Shown here: positions 18,217 through 29,680 of the stretch, piece by piece
Numbering within the stretch: the first letter of the stretch is position 1
How the letters are laid out: every line of letters starts with the position of its first letter
Source of the DNA: an uncultured Nitrosomonas sp.
Lineage (GTDB): Bacteria; Pseudomonadota; Gammaproteobacteria; Burkholderiales; Nitrosomonadaceae
Assembly (NCBI GenBank): GCA_949281375.1
Contig: CASDLT010000048.1
Coordinates: 1 to 37,400, forward strand
Direction: 5' to 3'
Length of the DNA stretch: 37,400 bases
The notes under the pieces: generated by a model
Database searches by the model: none
What the model was told of the DNA's origin: nothing
Seen by the model: only the letters and a program-made list of their open reading frames with translations
Translations under genes and position numbers: made by a program

Positions 18217-19344
18217 CTATAAAAAACGCAGCCAGCTCTGCGGATATTGCCATTTCAGCGTACGGTACGCCCGACAGACCGGATACAGGATCACCAGCGC
18301 TACCAAAGTGACCATATAGGTTTGCGTCAGATCGCCGCGTTCAAAGAAAAGCTTCAATAGCGCCAGTACGGCAAAATGAGTGAGATAAAAGAACAAAGCG
18401 GTCTGGCCGAATACCAGCACCGGGTTGTTGCGATGGGTGATTTTGTAGCAGGATTCCAACCGTATCAGCAGCGACAACATGATCGCCATCAGACCCAATT
18501 CGAGCAAAGTATAAACCAGGCTGGGCGGGTATTTGCTGACGTGCAACCAGTCGATCAACGTATTGCCTTCGAGGTGCATATACATATTGCCATAGCCATC
18601 GTAGCCGCGAATGATGACAAATAACGTCAATGCAAACCATCCAGCAGTCATCAGTACGCGCTGCGGTTGCCAGTAATTTGATGGATGGACGATGAAGTGC
18701 TCTCCGAACGCCCAGCCGAGCATCATCATGCCAAGCCACGGTAAGGCTGGGTATAGTATGGTATAGATATCGCCAAAATCAGGTGCGAACGTGAGCGCAA
18801 GCCAAAGCGGGACGTCACCGCCGGGTTGCCACAATGCCGTTAGCAGGAATTCGCCGCCTGCAATAATCAAGACCCCCAGCCAGAAAACCGCGCCAGCGCC
18901 GAGACGTTGCAGATATACCATCAACATCATGCTGATGCCAATGGCGTACAGTACTTGCAGTACCGGTTTGCCTCCGATCAGCGAGAACAGCACGATATCG
19001 AGCAGCGCGATAAATGCGCCTCGTAATAATAATTCACGTTCGATGACATCGCCACTCACACTCTGCTGCTGCCTCTGGAAATTGCTGATGGCGATCGAGG
19101 CACCAGCAAGAAATAGAAATGTCGGTGCGCAGATATGGGTTATCCAGCGCGTAAAAAATTGACCGGCGGCAAAATGAGTATCAGGCTCATACAACAAGAC
19201 TGAATCAGCGAAAATGCGCTGATTGTTGAAAAACCATGAAGCATGATCCAGTGCCATCAGAATCATGGCCAAGCCACGCATCCAGTCAATGGCCGCAACC
19301 CGTTGTGTCGTTTTGTCAGATTCAATGATCACAGGATTCTCCAT
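18217..19344 (-). CDS. DUF1624 multi-pass membrane protein (acyltransferase-like)
   Basis: The 375-residue product has about ten membrane helices and the N-terminal DUF1624 signature AIDWMRGLAMILMALDHASWF, followed by ICAPTFLFLAGASIAIS. This family is related to heparan-alpha-glucosaminide N-acetyltransferases, which move acetyl groups across membranes; the conserved Asp-His pair is present. The bacterial substrate is unknown. The gene is monocistronic between the porin gene and proB. A 232-bp gap before the porin gene holds no gene that I can support. Confidence 0.85.
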   Translation of the reverse strand: MENPVIIESDKTTQRVAAIDWMRGLAMILMALDHASWFFNNQRIFADSVLLYEPDTHFAAGQFFTRWITHICAPTFLFLAGASIAISNFQRQQQSVSGDVIERELLLRGAFIALLDIVLFSLIGGKPVLQVLYAIGISMMLMVYLQRLGAGAVFWLGVLIIAGGEFLLTALWQPGGDVPLWLALTFAPDFGDIYTILYPALPWLGMMMLGWAFGEHFIVHPSNYWQPQRVLMTAGWFALTLFVIIRGYDGYGNMYMHLEGNTLIDWLHVSKYPPSLVYTLLELGLMAIMLSLLIRLESCYKITHRNNPVLVFGQTALFFYLTHFAVLALLKLFFERGDLTQTYMVTLVALVILYPVCRAYRTLKWQYPQSWLRFL

Positions 19345-19381
19345 GCTGCATGTGTGTGAAATTCATCTACTTATGACGCAG

Positions 19382-21570
<2,189 letters not shown>

Positions 21571-21593
21571 CTAACCATAATTCATTCTACAAA

Positions 21594-21623
21594 CAAAAAA
21601 GCCCCATCATATTAGATAGGGCT
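21594..21623 (-). terminator. terminator after rpmA
   Basis: On the minus strand AGCCCTATC and GATGGGGCT pair (one U-G pair) around TAATAT and are followed by TTTTTTG. It sits 25 bases after the rpmA stop codon and 44 bases before obgE, so ribosomal protein transcripts mostly end here. Confidence 0.85.
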
Positions 21624-21647
21624 TCTGAAAGACATGAATCGGTATCG

Positions 21648-21905
21648 TTATGCCGGGATCACATCGACCACTTTACGTTTTAACGCACCCCTGATGCCGA
21701 AGCTCACTTTTCCAGTAATCTTGGCAAATAATGTGTGATCTTTACCAATACCAACATTCTCTCCAGGATGAACCTGGGTACCCCTTTGTCTGACAATGAT
21801 TGATCCAGCTGAAATCAATTCGCCTCCATATCGTTTCACACCGAGACGTTTTGAATGTGAATCGCGTCCATTCCGGGAGCTTCCTCCCGCTTTCTTATGT
21901 GCCAT
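21648..21905 (-). CDS. rpmA: 50S ribosomal protein L27
   Basis: The 85-residue protein has the invariant start [22 protein letters not shown], whose N-terminal tail reaches the peptidyl transferase centre, and the motif [15 protein letters not shown]. There is no cleavable N-terminal extension. It lies 13 bp after rplU in one transcript. Confidence 0.99.
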   Translation of the reverse strand: MAHKKAGGSSRNGRDSHSKRLGVKRYGGELISAGSIIVRQRGTQVHPGENVGIGKDHTLFAKITGKVSFGIRGALKRKVVDVIPA

Positions 21906-21918
21906 TTAGCAATACTCC

Positions 21919-22230
21919 TTAAGCTGAAATGCCGGTAATTTGTATTTCAGTATAATTCTGCCGGTGACCCTGATGTTTTTGATAATGTTTGCGGCGGCGC
22001 ATTTTGAAAATACGGATTTTGTCGTGCCGCCCCTGCCCTAATACCGTGGCATTCACTTTTGCACCGCTCACTAGCGGGGTTCCCATTGAAATTTTATCGC
22101 CATCAGCTACCATCAGTACCTGATCGATAACAAGCTCACTGCCGTTCTCAGCCTTAAGTTGTTCGATCTTTAACTTTTCACCTACTTGAATCCGATACTG
22201 CTTACCGCCGGTTTTTATGACCGCATACAT
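21919..22230 (-). CDS. rplU: 50S ribosomal protein L21
   Basis: The product is 103 residues from the ATG at 22230 ([15 protein letters not shown]), the normal start and length for L21; GGAG lies six bases upstream. A four-residue longer version from 22242 is less likely. The signature [24 protein letters not shown] is present near the C-terminus. L21 binds 23S rRNA. Confidence 0.98.
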   Translation of the reverse strand: MYAVIKTGGKQYRIQVGEKLKIEQLKAENGSELVIDQVLMVADGDKISMGTPLVSGAKVNATVLGQGRHDKIRIFKMRRRKHYQKHQGHRQNYTEIQITGISA

Positions 22231-22332
22231 AATTGACTCCATGCTTCCCTTTTACAGAACCGCGAATTATACATAAATAACCCTTGAGGGTGGTAGAAAA
22301 ATTAGCGCATTCCACTCAAATTATCTTTGTGC

Positions 22333-22361
22333 TTGACACTCACTGTTGTCATTCCTAACAT
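22333..22361 (+). promoter_or_regulatory. sigma-70 promoter of ispB
   Basis: TTGACA (22333-22338), a 17-bp spacer and TAACAT (22356-22361) form a near-consensus promoter ending 23 bases before the ispB start. The perfect -35 hexamer and ideal spacing make the call firm. Confidence 0.8.
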
Positions 22362-22384
22362 AGCGTTTTCTTTAAGGTAACGTT

Positions 22385-23353
22385 GTGTCAATCGAAAATA
22401 TTAGAAGTTTTATTGCTCAGGATATGAGCATTGTAGATGATGTGATTCGTGAAAAACTGCATTCTCAGGTTTTATTAATCCGTCAAGTCAGCGAATATAT
22501 CATCAATAGTGGAGGAAAAAGGTTACGCCCCGCAATGGTAATTTTATCTGCAGGCGCATTTGGATACAGAGAGAAATTCCACTACAATCTGGCTGCTGTG
22601 ATCGAATTCATACACACAGCTACCTTGTTACACGATGATGTCGTCGATGAATCTGAGCTGAGGCGCAACAAAGAAACCGCGAATGCGTTGTTTGGCAATG
22701 CCGCTAGTGTTTTGGTAGGCGATTTTCTCTATTCCCGGGCTTTCCAAATGATGGTCGAAGTCGGCAACATGCGCGTCATGCAAGTACTCGCCGATGCTAC
22801 CAACACGATCGCCGAAGGTGAAGTTCTGCAATTGCTCAATTGCCGCGATCCTCACGTCACAGAAGAAAATTATCTGCAAGTCATCCGCTTTAAAACTGCC
22901 AAATTATTCGAAGCAGCCAGCCGGCTAGGTGCAATTTTAGGTCATGCATCCGCTGAAGATGAAGAAGCGATGGCTGCATACGGAATGCATCTTGGAACAG
23001 CATTTCAGCTCATTGATGACATGCTCGATTATTCTGGAAATAATCAGGATATCGGCAAAAATTTGGGCGACGACCTGGCCGAAGGCAAACCGACTTTACC
23101 ACTTATCCATGCAATGCAGGTCGGCACTGCGGAACAGGCAGCCATCATCCGCAAAGCCATTGAAGATGGTGGAAAAGATGGTTTCCAGCCCGTTCTCAAT
23201 GTCATCCAGCAAACCACGGCTCTGGATTATGCCAAGCAATGCGCTGAAGCCGAAATTGCCGCGGCCATTGCTGCAATTGAATCATTGCCCGAATCGGAGA
23301 ATAAAGAATGTCTTTATCAATTGGCCAAATTCGCGGTTACGCGTAACCATTGA
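22385..23353 (+). CDS. ispB: octaprenyl (polyprenyl) diphosphate synthase
   Basis: IspB extends farnesyl diphosphate to the long isoprenoid tail of ubiquinone. The 322-residue product has GGKRLRP (43-49), the first aspartate-rich motif DDVVDE (84-89) and the second DDMLDY (211-216), in normal family spacing. The start is GTG with AAGGTAAC a few bases upstream. It is divergent from rplU, as in many proteobacteria. Chain length (C40) is assumed from orthology. Confidence 0.95.
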   Translation: MSIENIRSFIAQDMSIVDDVIREKLHSQVLLIRQVSEYIINSGGKRLRPAMVILSAGAFGYREKFHYNLAAVIEFIHTATLLHDDVVDESELRRNKETANALFGNAASVLVGDFLYSRAFQMMVEVGNMRVMQVLADATNTIAEGEVLQLLNCRDPHVTEENYLQVIRFKTAKLFEAASRLGAILGHASAEDEEAMAAYGMHLGTAFQLIDDMLDYSGNNQDIGKNLGDDLAEGKPTLPLIHAMQVGTAEQAAIIRKAIEDGGKDGFQPVLNVIQQTTALDYAKQCAEAEIAAAIAAIESLPESENKECLYQLAKFAVTRNH

Positions 23354-23675
23354 TCAATGCATGAATTCACCGGCTATTTTTTCGGTCTAGTTTTGTCCGC
23401 TCAATCTTATTTACATCACACTCACGTTAGATTCAATTCAAAAACAAGACTTTTTTCTGCTTATTCCAATCTCTGTGATGGCCCCCTCTCAAAGGATGTA
23501 CTTCAATCGCGTGTTTATTTAGAATCCTGATGGATCTGACGCTGGTATTCGTCTATTAAAGACGGGGGAAATCCCGTTTATTCTACATTTCGCTTAATTC
23601 AATGTTTGCTATGCTCCTTGGTCATCAACATGCGCAGGGAACATAACCTTATGCCATACGGAACAGTAAATCATC
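23354..23675. other. intergenic region ispB to PP0621-type gene
   Basis: These 322 bases contain no convincing gene. A small hairpin ACGGG/CCCGT at 23562-23577 followed by TTTATTCT could be a weak terminator for ispB. No tRNA was seen. Confidence 0.45.
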
Positions 23676-23906
23676 ATGAGCAAATTAATTTTTTATATTT
23701 TATTAGCGCTACTGATTTATTGGATTGTCAGGGGTTTTAGATCGGGGCGAGACCCCACTTCAACGTCCTCAAAGCCGATAGAAGATATGGTCTGTTGTAG
23801 CCATTGCAATATCCATCTCCCCAAAAGTGAGGCCATCAGCAATCATCGCAATCAATACTTTTGCTGCCATGAACATTATCAACAACACTCCGATTCCTCG
23901 CCGTAA
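23676..23906 (+). CDS. PP0621-type small membrane protein with zinc-ribbon-like cysteines
   Basis: The 76-residue product has one N-terminal membrane helix (about 4-20). Then comes a cysteine-rich tail with C-C-x2-C (VCCSHCNIHL) and a second pair in YFCCHEHYQQH, which looks like a metal site. This fits the PP0621 family often found just before pilS. The function is unknown. It ends ten bases before the pilS start, so the three genes probably form one operon. Confidence 0.75.
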   Translation: MSKLIFYILLALLIYWIVRGFRSGRDPTSTSSKPIEDMVCCSHCNIHLPKSEAISNHRNQYFCCHEHYQQHSDSSP

Positions 23907-23915
23907 TTCACTATT

Positions 23916-25565
23916 GTGACAAGCCTTACATCCCAGACAGACCGTCTTTCGCATAGACCGCCAAGCCTTGCGGCGCTGGACTCAAACTCTGTCGATCAAA
24001 ACTGGCGTCCGCTCATTTATTTCAACAGCTATCGACTAATCATTGGTACCTTATTGTTGATCGTAACCTGGAAATTCCATCTGCCTGGATTTGGATCACA
24101 GCATTACGCCTTATTTATCTATACTTGCATGGGTTACCTGCTCTTCAGTGGCATTACCCTCTTATTTATCAGGTTCCGGCATTGCAATTTCAACTGTCAC
24201 TTGATCCTTCAGATCATTGGCGACATTGTGTTTTTCTCGACCCTACTCTATGCCAGCGGTGGATTGCAAAGCGGTCTTGGAAGCTTGCTGCTGATATCTC
24301 TTGCCGTTTCGGGACTGATTAGTCAAGGCCGGATAGGATTGTTTCTCGCGGCTCTTGCAACCATTAGTCTATTACTGCAAGAAACCTATTCCGTTCTTAC
24401 GGTTCACTCCTATGCTGCGCAATACTCCCAGGCAGGTGTACTGTGCATTGCATACTTTGCCATTGCTTGGCTAGCACATCAGTTAGTCAAACGATCCATG
24501 ATGAACGAGCAGCTCGCGCAAGAACGCGGCATTGATCTCGCGAACATGGCTGAAATCAATCAATTCGTTATCCAAGATTTACAGGAAGGTATTCTTGTCA
24601 TTGATAAAGCAGGCCTAATTCGGCAATACAATACCTATGCCGAAAAATTGCTCAATTTGGCAGCTGCCTCTTCTGTCGCAGCACCACTGAAACTCTCCGA
24701 TCATATCCCAGAAATTGCCAGTAGATTAGCCAATTGGCAAACTGAGATCACACCCAGCTCCGCCCCCCTGCGATTGATCTACAGCAACGCGTTGGTAAAA
24801 ATTCGATTCCTCGCCATACAATCAAATTTACGCAACGGATGCGTCATTATTCTTGAGGATATGGGACGTACCCAAACACAGCTAGAGCAACTGAAACTTG
24901 CAGCGCTGGGCCGCTTAACCGCCAATATTGCGCATGAGATTCGCAATCCACTTTCTGCCATCAATCATGCCGCCGAATTGCTGCAAGAAGAACAATTTGA
25001 AAACAACGCCGATACGCGTTTAGTACGCATCATTTGTGATAATGCATTGCGTTTGAATAAAATCGTGCACAACGTGCTACAGCTTAATCGCCGCAACATT
25101 TCCAAACCAGAATCCATCGACATCTCGGAATTCCTTCATAAATTCCTTGAGGGCTTCTGTCATACCGAAAATATTGACAAAGAGGTGTTTGTAATTACCT
25201 CACCCAAAAATCTCCTGGTTCATTTCGACCGGGATCATTTGAATCAAATCCTATGGAATTTATGCCGCAACGCATGGCGACACTGCCGCAAACAATCCCG
25301 CAGCATTCATTTTGAAATAACTACCGCGCCCACTAATGAGCATAATATTGTGATGGATTTTATGGATGATGGAACTGGCGTCAAGCCGAATCAGCTCAAA
25401 CAGCTATTCGAACCCTTCTTCACCACTGCACCGAATGGCACGGGATTGGGGTTATACATTGCACGGGAATTATGTGAAGCCAATCAGGCTTCATTGGACT
25501 ATATTGCCGGATCATCCGGTGGACATTTTCGGATCATTTGCACCAGCCATCAATCATGTCTATGA
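23916..25565 (+). CDS. pilS: PilS-like sensor histidine kinase
   Basis: The 549-residue inner-membrane kinase has about six membrane helices (roughly 35-205), a PAS-like region (about 210-320), the DHp H-box LTANIAHEIRNPLSAINHAAELL and an ATPase domain with N-box (LWNLCRNAWRH), DDGTGV and GTGLGLYIA. In Pseudomonas, PilS controls PilR and so sigma-54-dependent pilin expression. Here pilA is not adjacent, so the target is inferred. The GTG start lacks a clear ribosome site but is close to the upstream stop codon, which suggests coupling. Confidence 0.9.
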   Translation: MTSLTSQTDRLSHRPPSLAALDSNSVDQNWRPLIYFNSYRLIIGTLLLIVTWKFHLPGFGSQHYALFIYTCMGYLLFSGITLLFIRFRHCNFNCHLILQIIGDIVFFSTLLYASGGLQSGLGSLLLISLAVSGLISQGRIGLFLAALATISLLLQETYSVLTVHSYAAQYSQAGVLCIAYFAIAWLAHQLVKRSMMNEQLAQERGIDLANMAEINQFVIQDLQEGILVIDKAGLIRQYNTYAEKLLNLAAASSVAAPLKLSDHIPEIASRLANWQTEITPSSAPLRLIYSNALVKIRFLAIQSNLRNGCVIILEDMGRTQTQLEQLKLAALGRLTANIAHEIRNPLSAINHAAELLQEEQFENNADTRLVRIICDNALRLNKIVHNVLQLNRRNISKPESIDISEFLHKFLEGFCHTENIDKEVFVITSPKNLLVHFDRDHLNQILWNLCRNAWRHCRKQSRSIHFEITTAPTNEHNIVMDFMDDGTGVKPNQLKQLFEPFFTTAPNGTGLGLYIARELCEANQASLDYIAGSSGGHFRIICTSHQSCL

Positions 25566-26965
25566 ATAAAGAACGTATCATCCATGGGTCGCGTAATAGC
25601 TCATCCCCGACGATACTCATTGTGGATGACGAGCCTGATATCATTGAGTTACTTGAATTGACGTTGGCTCGCATGGGAATGGAAGTATTCAGCGCCACCA
25701 ATATCAGCAAAGCCAAAACGTTATTGCAATCCCATAAATTTCAACTCTGCTTCACTGACATGCGGTTGCCGGACGGAGAAGGACTGGAATTGGTCAACTA
25801 CATTTCCGAGCATTGCTCGGACTTACCGGTTGCCATCATTACCGCTTACGGGACTACAGAAAATGCTGTAGCAGCACTCAAAGCAGGCGCTTTTGACTAC
25901 TTACCGAAACCTGTTGCGCTAAAGCAATTGCGGGATCTGGTTAAATCCGCACTCAACTTGCCGTCGCTACAAACTGAACCTCCTGCGCAAACACAATCGA
26001 CCCAACGGACGTTATTGGGCATATCACCGCCTATGCGCCAGTTACGGACCACGATTGACAAACTTTCTCGTAGCCAAGCTTCTGTTTATATCAGTGGCGA
26101 ATCTGGCAGCGGCAAGGAACTGGCGGCGCGCATGATTCATGAGAAAAGCGCTCGTCACAAACAGGCATTTATTGCAGTCAATTGCGGCGCGATTCCCGAA
26201 AATCTCATGGAGAGTGAATTTTTTGGGTATAAAAAAGGCGCCTTCACGGGGGCTGAAAAAGATCATGATGGATTTTTTCTGTTCGCAAATGGCGGCACCT
26301 TATTTCTTGATGAAGTCGCTGACCTGCCCTTGACCATGCAGGTTAAACTGCTGCGAGTCATCCAAGAGAAACGAGTCCGTCGAATCGGCGAAACTCAGGA
26401 AAAAAATATTGATGTGCGCATCATCAGCGCGACGCACAAGAAACTCAGCCATTGTGTCGAGTCCGGACTGTTCAGGCAGGATTTATACTATCGTTTGAAT
26501 GTAATCGAATTGAACATGCCTGCACTGCGCGAAATGCGCGAGGATATTCCCCTGATCGCAGAAAACATTCTTCGTAGACTGTGCCTTGAAGCAGGTCGGC
26601 CTGTTTGTGTACTCAAAAAAGATGCACTGACGATGCTGATCAATTACGACTATCCAGGCAATGTCCGTGAACTTGAGAATATTCTTGAACGCACCTTAGC
26701 ACTGTGTCCGGATATTCCGATTGGTAAGGAAGAATTGCAGTTACCAGCTCAGGAATCTCTGCAAGACATCGCTCCCTCTTCCGATGTCACTCAGGATCAA
26801 GGATTGCCATTACAGGATTTTCTCGACAGATTAGAAAAGGATTCCATCGTCAAAGCGCTCAACCTGAACCGTTACAATCGTACCAAAGCAGCAAAAACGC
26901 TCGGCATTACTGTCAGGTCGCTGCGTTATCGCATGGAAAGATTGGGATTGAATGAGCAAACCTAA
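25556..26965 (+). CDS. pilR: PilR-like sigma-54 response regulator (NtrC family)
   Basis: The protein has about 469 residues. Receiver (about 12-125, Asp in FTDMRLPDG), AAA+ domain with Walker A GESGSGKE, the sigma-54 contact GAFTGA, Walker B GGTLFLDEVADLP and arginine fingers in RQDLYYRLNV, then a Fis-type helix-turn-helix (NRYNRTKAAKTLGITVRSLRYRMERLGL). It requires RpoN. Two in-frame ATGs (25556 and 25562) are possible; the second gives the classic ATGA overlap with pilS. The gene pair is translationally coupled. Confidence 0.92.
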   Translation: MSMNKERIIHGSRNSSSPTILIVDDEPDIIELLELTLARMGMEVFSATNISKAKTLLQSHKFQLCFTDMRLPDGEGLELVNYISEHCSDLPVAIITAYGTTENAVAALKAGAFDYLPKPVALKQLRDLVKSALNLPSLQTEPPAQTQSTQRTLLGISPPMRQLRTTIDKLSRSQASVYISGESGSGKELAARMIHEKSARHKQAFIAVNCGAIPENLMESEFFGYKKGAFTGAEKDHDGFFLFANGGTLFLDEVADLPLTMQVKLLRVIQEKRVRRIGETQEKNIDVRIISATHKKLSHCVESGLFRQDLYYRLNVIELNMPALREMREDIPLIAENILRRLCLEAGRPVCVLKKDALTMLINYDYPGNVRELENILERTLALCPDIPIGKEELQLPAQESLQDIAPSSDVTQDQGLPLQDFLDRLEKDSIVKALNLNRYNRTKAAKTLGITVRSLRYRMERLGLNEQT

Positions 26966-26983
26966 GAGTATCGCCGGATTTGT

Positions 26984-26998
26984 GACATTAATAATGTC
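26984..26998. promoter_or_regulatory. perfect 15-bp palindrome after pilR
   Basis: GACATTA-A-TAATGTC is a perfect dyad 19 bases after the pilR stop. It could be a dimeric-repressor operator or a weak hairpin; no factor can be named. Confidence 0.3.
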
Positions 26999-27232
26999 GA
27001 TACGACTCTATAACGGAATTTTTTGAATGAGTCAAAATGAGATGAATCTTCATACCGCGCTATAACATCATTTGATTTATTATTCTTAAACCCCTGCACC
27101 ATAAACGAGAAAAGTGTCACAGAAAAAAACCATTTTGGCTCGAGTATGCTCAAGCCATACAAGAAATAAACGCAAAATTACAACGATTAATTTCTCCAAT
27201 CCTGAAGAATGAAGAAATCATTCCTATCAACT

Positions 27233-27469
27233 TCAGGCGTAATTCCCTGGCTTTGCAGCTGGAACGTCATAACTATCTATTTCCTTCTCAGCTTCAAGCC
27301 AATCCTGTACGGTGTCAGCTTCGGTACCAATAAAGCCACGTTTTTCAGCTTTCTCGTAAGCCAGGACGGCAATTTTTTCTTGCCGGTCTATTTCATTGTG
27401 GTTTATTTCTTGTGAATTTTCGTTAACTGTTGACAACTTATTAACTGATTTACTTGTTTTAGTTTGCAT
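27233..27469 (-). CDS. small DUF2934-domain protein
   Basis: The 78-residue product starts at the ATG at 27469, with AAGAGGAG ten bases upstream; a longer reading to 27586 has a hydrophobic head without a ribosome site. The C-terminal half carries the DUF2934 pattern RQEKIAVLAYEKAEKRGF followed by DWLEAEKEID. The domain is found in small soluble proteins of unknown function, often beside stress genes. It opens the AT-rich accessory region. Confidence 0.75.
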   Translation of the reverse strand: MQTKTSKSVNKLSTVNENSQEINHNEIDRQEKIAVLAYEKAEKRGFIGTEADTVQDWLEAEKEIDSYDVPAAKPGNYA

Positions 27470-27773
27470 TGCAATCAATCTCCTCTTTATTCTGGAATAA
27501 AGTAAAAGTAAACAAACCAATAGCAGATTACCTGATTTACACGTAATAATCGCAAAATGAAGGCTGACAAGCGATAATAAGACCACTTAATATGCTCTTA
27601 TATATATTATTCTGAATCGTGTCAATTCACCTTCTCAAACTTCCCATACAGATAACAGATAGAAATTTTTATTGAACCAAAAATTATTGTTCGACTATAC
27701 TTTCAGCACACTCTTGGAATTGGATCAAGCTCTTCTAATTTCGATTCATGTGATTTAATAAGGAGAAAACAAA

Positions 27774-28064
27774 ATGAGCGAAAAAACAGTAAAGGAACAG
27801 TTGCAAACTGAACTATCAAATTTGGAGTCACTTGTTGATGAAGTTAAATTACAAATGCATTTAGGCGCCAAAGAAGCACAAGATAAAATTAAACCTTATC
27901 TTGAAGAACTTGAAGGGGAATTGTCGCAGGCAAAAGAAAAATGGGAAAAATTTGAAGACAGCTCGGAAAATGCTTGGGATGATATCCGCGACGGACTTGG
28001 TCAATCTCTAAAATCTATGCAGCAAGCTTTTGAGAAAGCAAAAAAACATTTCCCCCCTGAATAA
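27774..28064 (+). CDS. small soluble coiled-coil protein, stress-type
   Basis: The 96-residue acidic protein is almost wholly helical and highly charged, with heptad spacing of Leu and Ala (LQTELSNLESLVDEVKLQM, ELSQAKEKWEKFEDSSENAW). It resembles short stress-response coiled-coil proteins such as the cyanobacterial sll1863 group. AAGGAG nine bases upstream fixes the start. It has no signal peptide or cysteine. The function is unknown. Confidence 0.7.
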   Translation: MSEKTVKEQLQTELSNLESLVDEVKLQMHLGAKEAQDKIKPYLEELEGELSQAKEKWEKFEDSSENAWDDIRDGLGQSLKSMQQAFEKAKKHFPPE

Positions 28065-28086
28065 ACACACCAATATTTCCGATCTT

Positions 28087-28125
28087 GATCAGGCTGAATA
28101 AACTTAATTAATACTCAGTCTGGTC
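28087..28125 (+). terminator. long hairpin after the coiled-coil gene
   Basis: GATCAGGCTGA and TCAGTCTGGTC can pair over eleven bases with two G-U pairs around a 17-nt loop, 22 bases after the stop codon. No T-tract follows, so it may protect the 3' end of the transcript rather than terminate it. Confidence 0.4.
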
Positions 28126-28429
28126 AATAATTCCAAGTATCGAAGCATAAATCTAAATAATCTCAGCAATGATCGTGGAAATATACGCCGGCTCACTAAT
28201 ATCGGCTCGGCTTCACAAATCCTAGTTTAATAAATCATATAGTTTCCTCTGAATGTATCGATAAATGAATCGCTTGGGTAAAGCAGACATTCAATTTCTA
28301 AAATAACCGGTACATACCTTCTGACAAAACTGCAGATTCAATCTCACTTTTTTTGATCTGAATCAATGAATAGAACCATAAACTGGCAGAAAATTCGATT
28401 TCAATCATTACAAACTGTCGGAGGTAATC

Positions 28430-28543
28430 ATGGATATGCTAGAGGTAGAAGATGTTGAAACATTTAAAAAACTAGGTATCAATATGAGCGTTATAGGTGT
28501 GGTGGCAGTTGCATTGATCATTATATCGCTCTACTTTTCGTAA
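28430..28543 (+). CDS. 37-residue single-helix membrane peptide
   Basis: An ATG with an excellent GGAGG five bases upstream opens a 37-residue frame starting MDMLEVEDVETFKKLG. The second half (SVIGVVAVALIIISLYFS) is a clear membrane helix. The charged N-terminal third and hydrophobic end are typical of bacterial membrane microproteins. No family is recognised. It stands alone, with about 365 bp before it and no gene close behind. Confidence 0.6.
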   Translation: MDMLEVEDVETFKKLGINMSVIGVVAVALIIISLYFS

Positions 28544-28593
28544 TAACTAAAACACGTAGTTAGAATTTTTGAATTAAACATTTCACTCAGCCA

Positions 28594-28613
28594 CCTCGCC
28601 CCTCGGGGCGAGG
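28594..28613. repeat. GC-rich perfect hairpin in AT-rich DNA
   Basis: CCTCGCCCC and GGGGCGAGG pair perfectly over nine bases with a 2-nt loop, about 50 bases after the microprotein gene. No T-tract follows. Its composition stands out from the AT-rich surroundings; it could be a transcription barrier or a dispersed hairpin repeat. Confidence 0.5.
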
Positions 28614-29399
28614 GATTAGATTAGGCATTACCCCACAATATCCAGATTTCAGAATTCTCTGCAATCAAAAACTAATAAGTCGGCCAATTGTTTCGACAAC
28701 GATTGCAGCGCTACCCAATACAGCAAAACATGAACCACATCGACAAACTGTAGCACCAATGAATTTCTTAAACCACCGCCTCTCGCTTAAAATCCAACTG
28801 AATTCCTGAATTTAGCAACCGATCAGAAATTAAAGCAGCAAAAGATATCGGTTTCATTTGATGCATTATCCCAGCTACGATCGGCCACATCAGTATTACC
28901 ATGGCACCTCGCCAGCAAGACTGAAATTTGGCTTATCTTTTACTAGAATTAGCTAACCTACACAATCTCGAATTGCTCTGAGCTATAGTACAGTCAGATC
29001 TGGTATATAAAAAATACCATGATTGCCTTTTTTCATCCCAAACATAAATAATTTTCTTATTAAAGGTGAGATGATTCTAAAAAATGAATGGTATTTTTCT
29101 CCAGAAGATTGGGAATAGAGAAAAGGATAGCAAGTGGGCTTTGCGTATCTCTCACCTAACTCCCGCTATAATTCGGATATTGGTTACATATACATTTACG
29201 ATATATTTTCAGCAAAATCAGATAAGATTCAATATCAAATAGGAAATTCGCGATGCCTCAAAGAACATTAACACATCAGGAAACCAATAAAATAGCAGGT
29301 GTTGTTGCATAAAGAATTGAAGAAACAGGCGATGTTTTTTGCCAGTTACTTGACTATTAATGGCCGCACTTAAAAAGAGGCGATCTTTCGTCATGGAGC
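28614..29399. other. intergenic region without recognisable genes
   Basis: About 790 bases of AT-rich sequence with no reading frame that has both a ribosome site and a coherent protein pattern. It probably contains decayed mobile DNA, since the adjacent stretch is an IS3 remnant, but I cannot assign it. Confidence 0.4.
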
Positions 29400-29550
29400 A
29401 CCAGATATATTCACTACAGACCGGGATCACATAGACCAGCGAAGCCATCACCAACGTATTGAAGCACAACGGTACTGGTATCGGCATGGATGGCAAGGCC
29501 CGATCAGGTCTATGATGATTTCATCACGCTGCAGAAGGCAGGTTGATGCC
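29400..29550 (+). pseudogene. remnant of an IS3-family transposase
   Basis: On the plus strand, fragments of the DDE integrase core are visible across a frame change: PDIFTTDRDH (equivalent to the conserved FTTDxGSQ with the second Asp), then TSEAITNVLKHNGTGIGMDG and KARSG. Members of the family read TSEAFT-DVL-x-x-NGI-x-ISMDGKGRA at this point. The catalytic glutamate region is missing or scrambled. Only about 50 residues of the element remain recognisable. Confidence 0.7.
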
Positions 29551-29680
29551 CGAAAAAACAACTTCCATGACATCCACCTAAGAATTAGGATCCACTTTTC
29601 TTTCCAGTCAAGCAAATTGTTTTGGTGATCTAAACAAACTTACACTGTTAATTCTGTTTTCAATCATAAATGAGGGAGTT

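Noticed and set aside
18071..18253. Minus-strand frame of 60 codons between the DUF1624 and porin genes
   Set aside because: It overlaps the start of the window side of the DUF1624 gene end in another frame, with no ribosome site or recognisable domain.
27135..27152. Possible sigma-54 promoter (TGGCTCGAGTATGCT) near pilR
   Set aside because: The GG to GC spacing is one base too short and no gene starts behind it in that direction.
27120..27338. A plus-strand open frame with a helical pattern (WLEYAQAIQEINAKLQRL)
   Set aside because: It has no start codon or ribosome site, and its second half is antisense to the DUF2934 gene.
29118..29150. A second GEMM-like stretch on the minus strand (ATACGCAAAGCCCACTTGC)
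   Set aside because: It shares only the ACGCAAAGCC box. The GCAAACC segment, GNRA hairpin and tetraloop receptor are all missing, and no gene follows in that direction.
29218..29496. Minus-strand frame of 92 codons
   Set aside because: It overlaps the IS3 remnant read in the opposite direction, has biased composition and no ribosome site.
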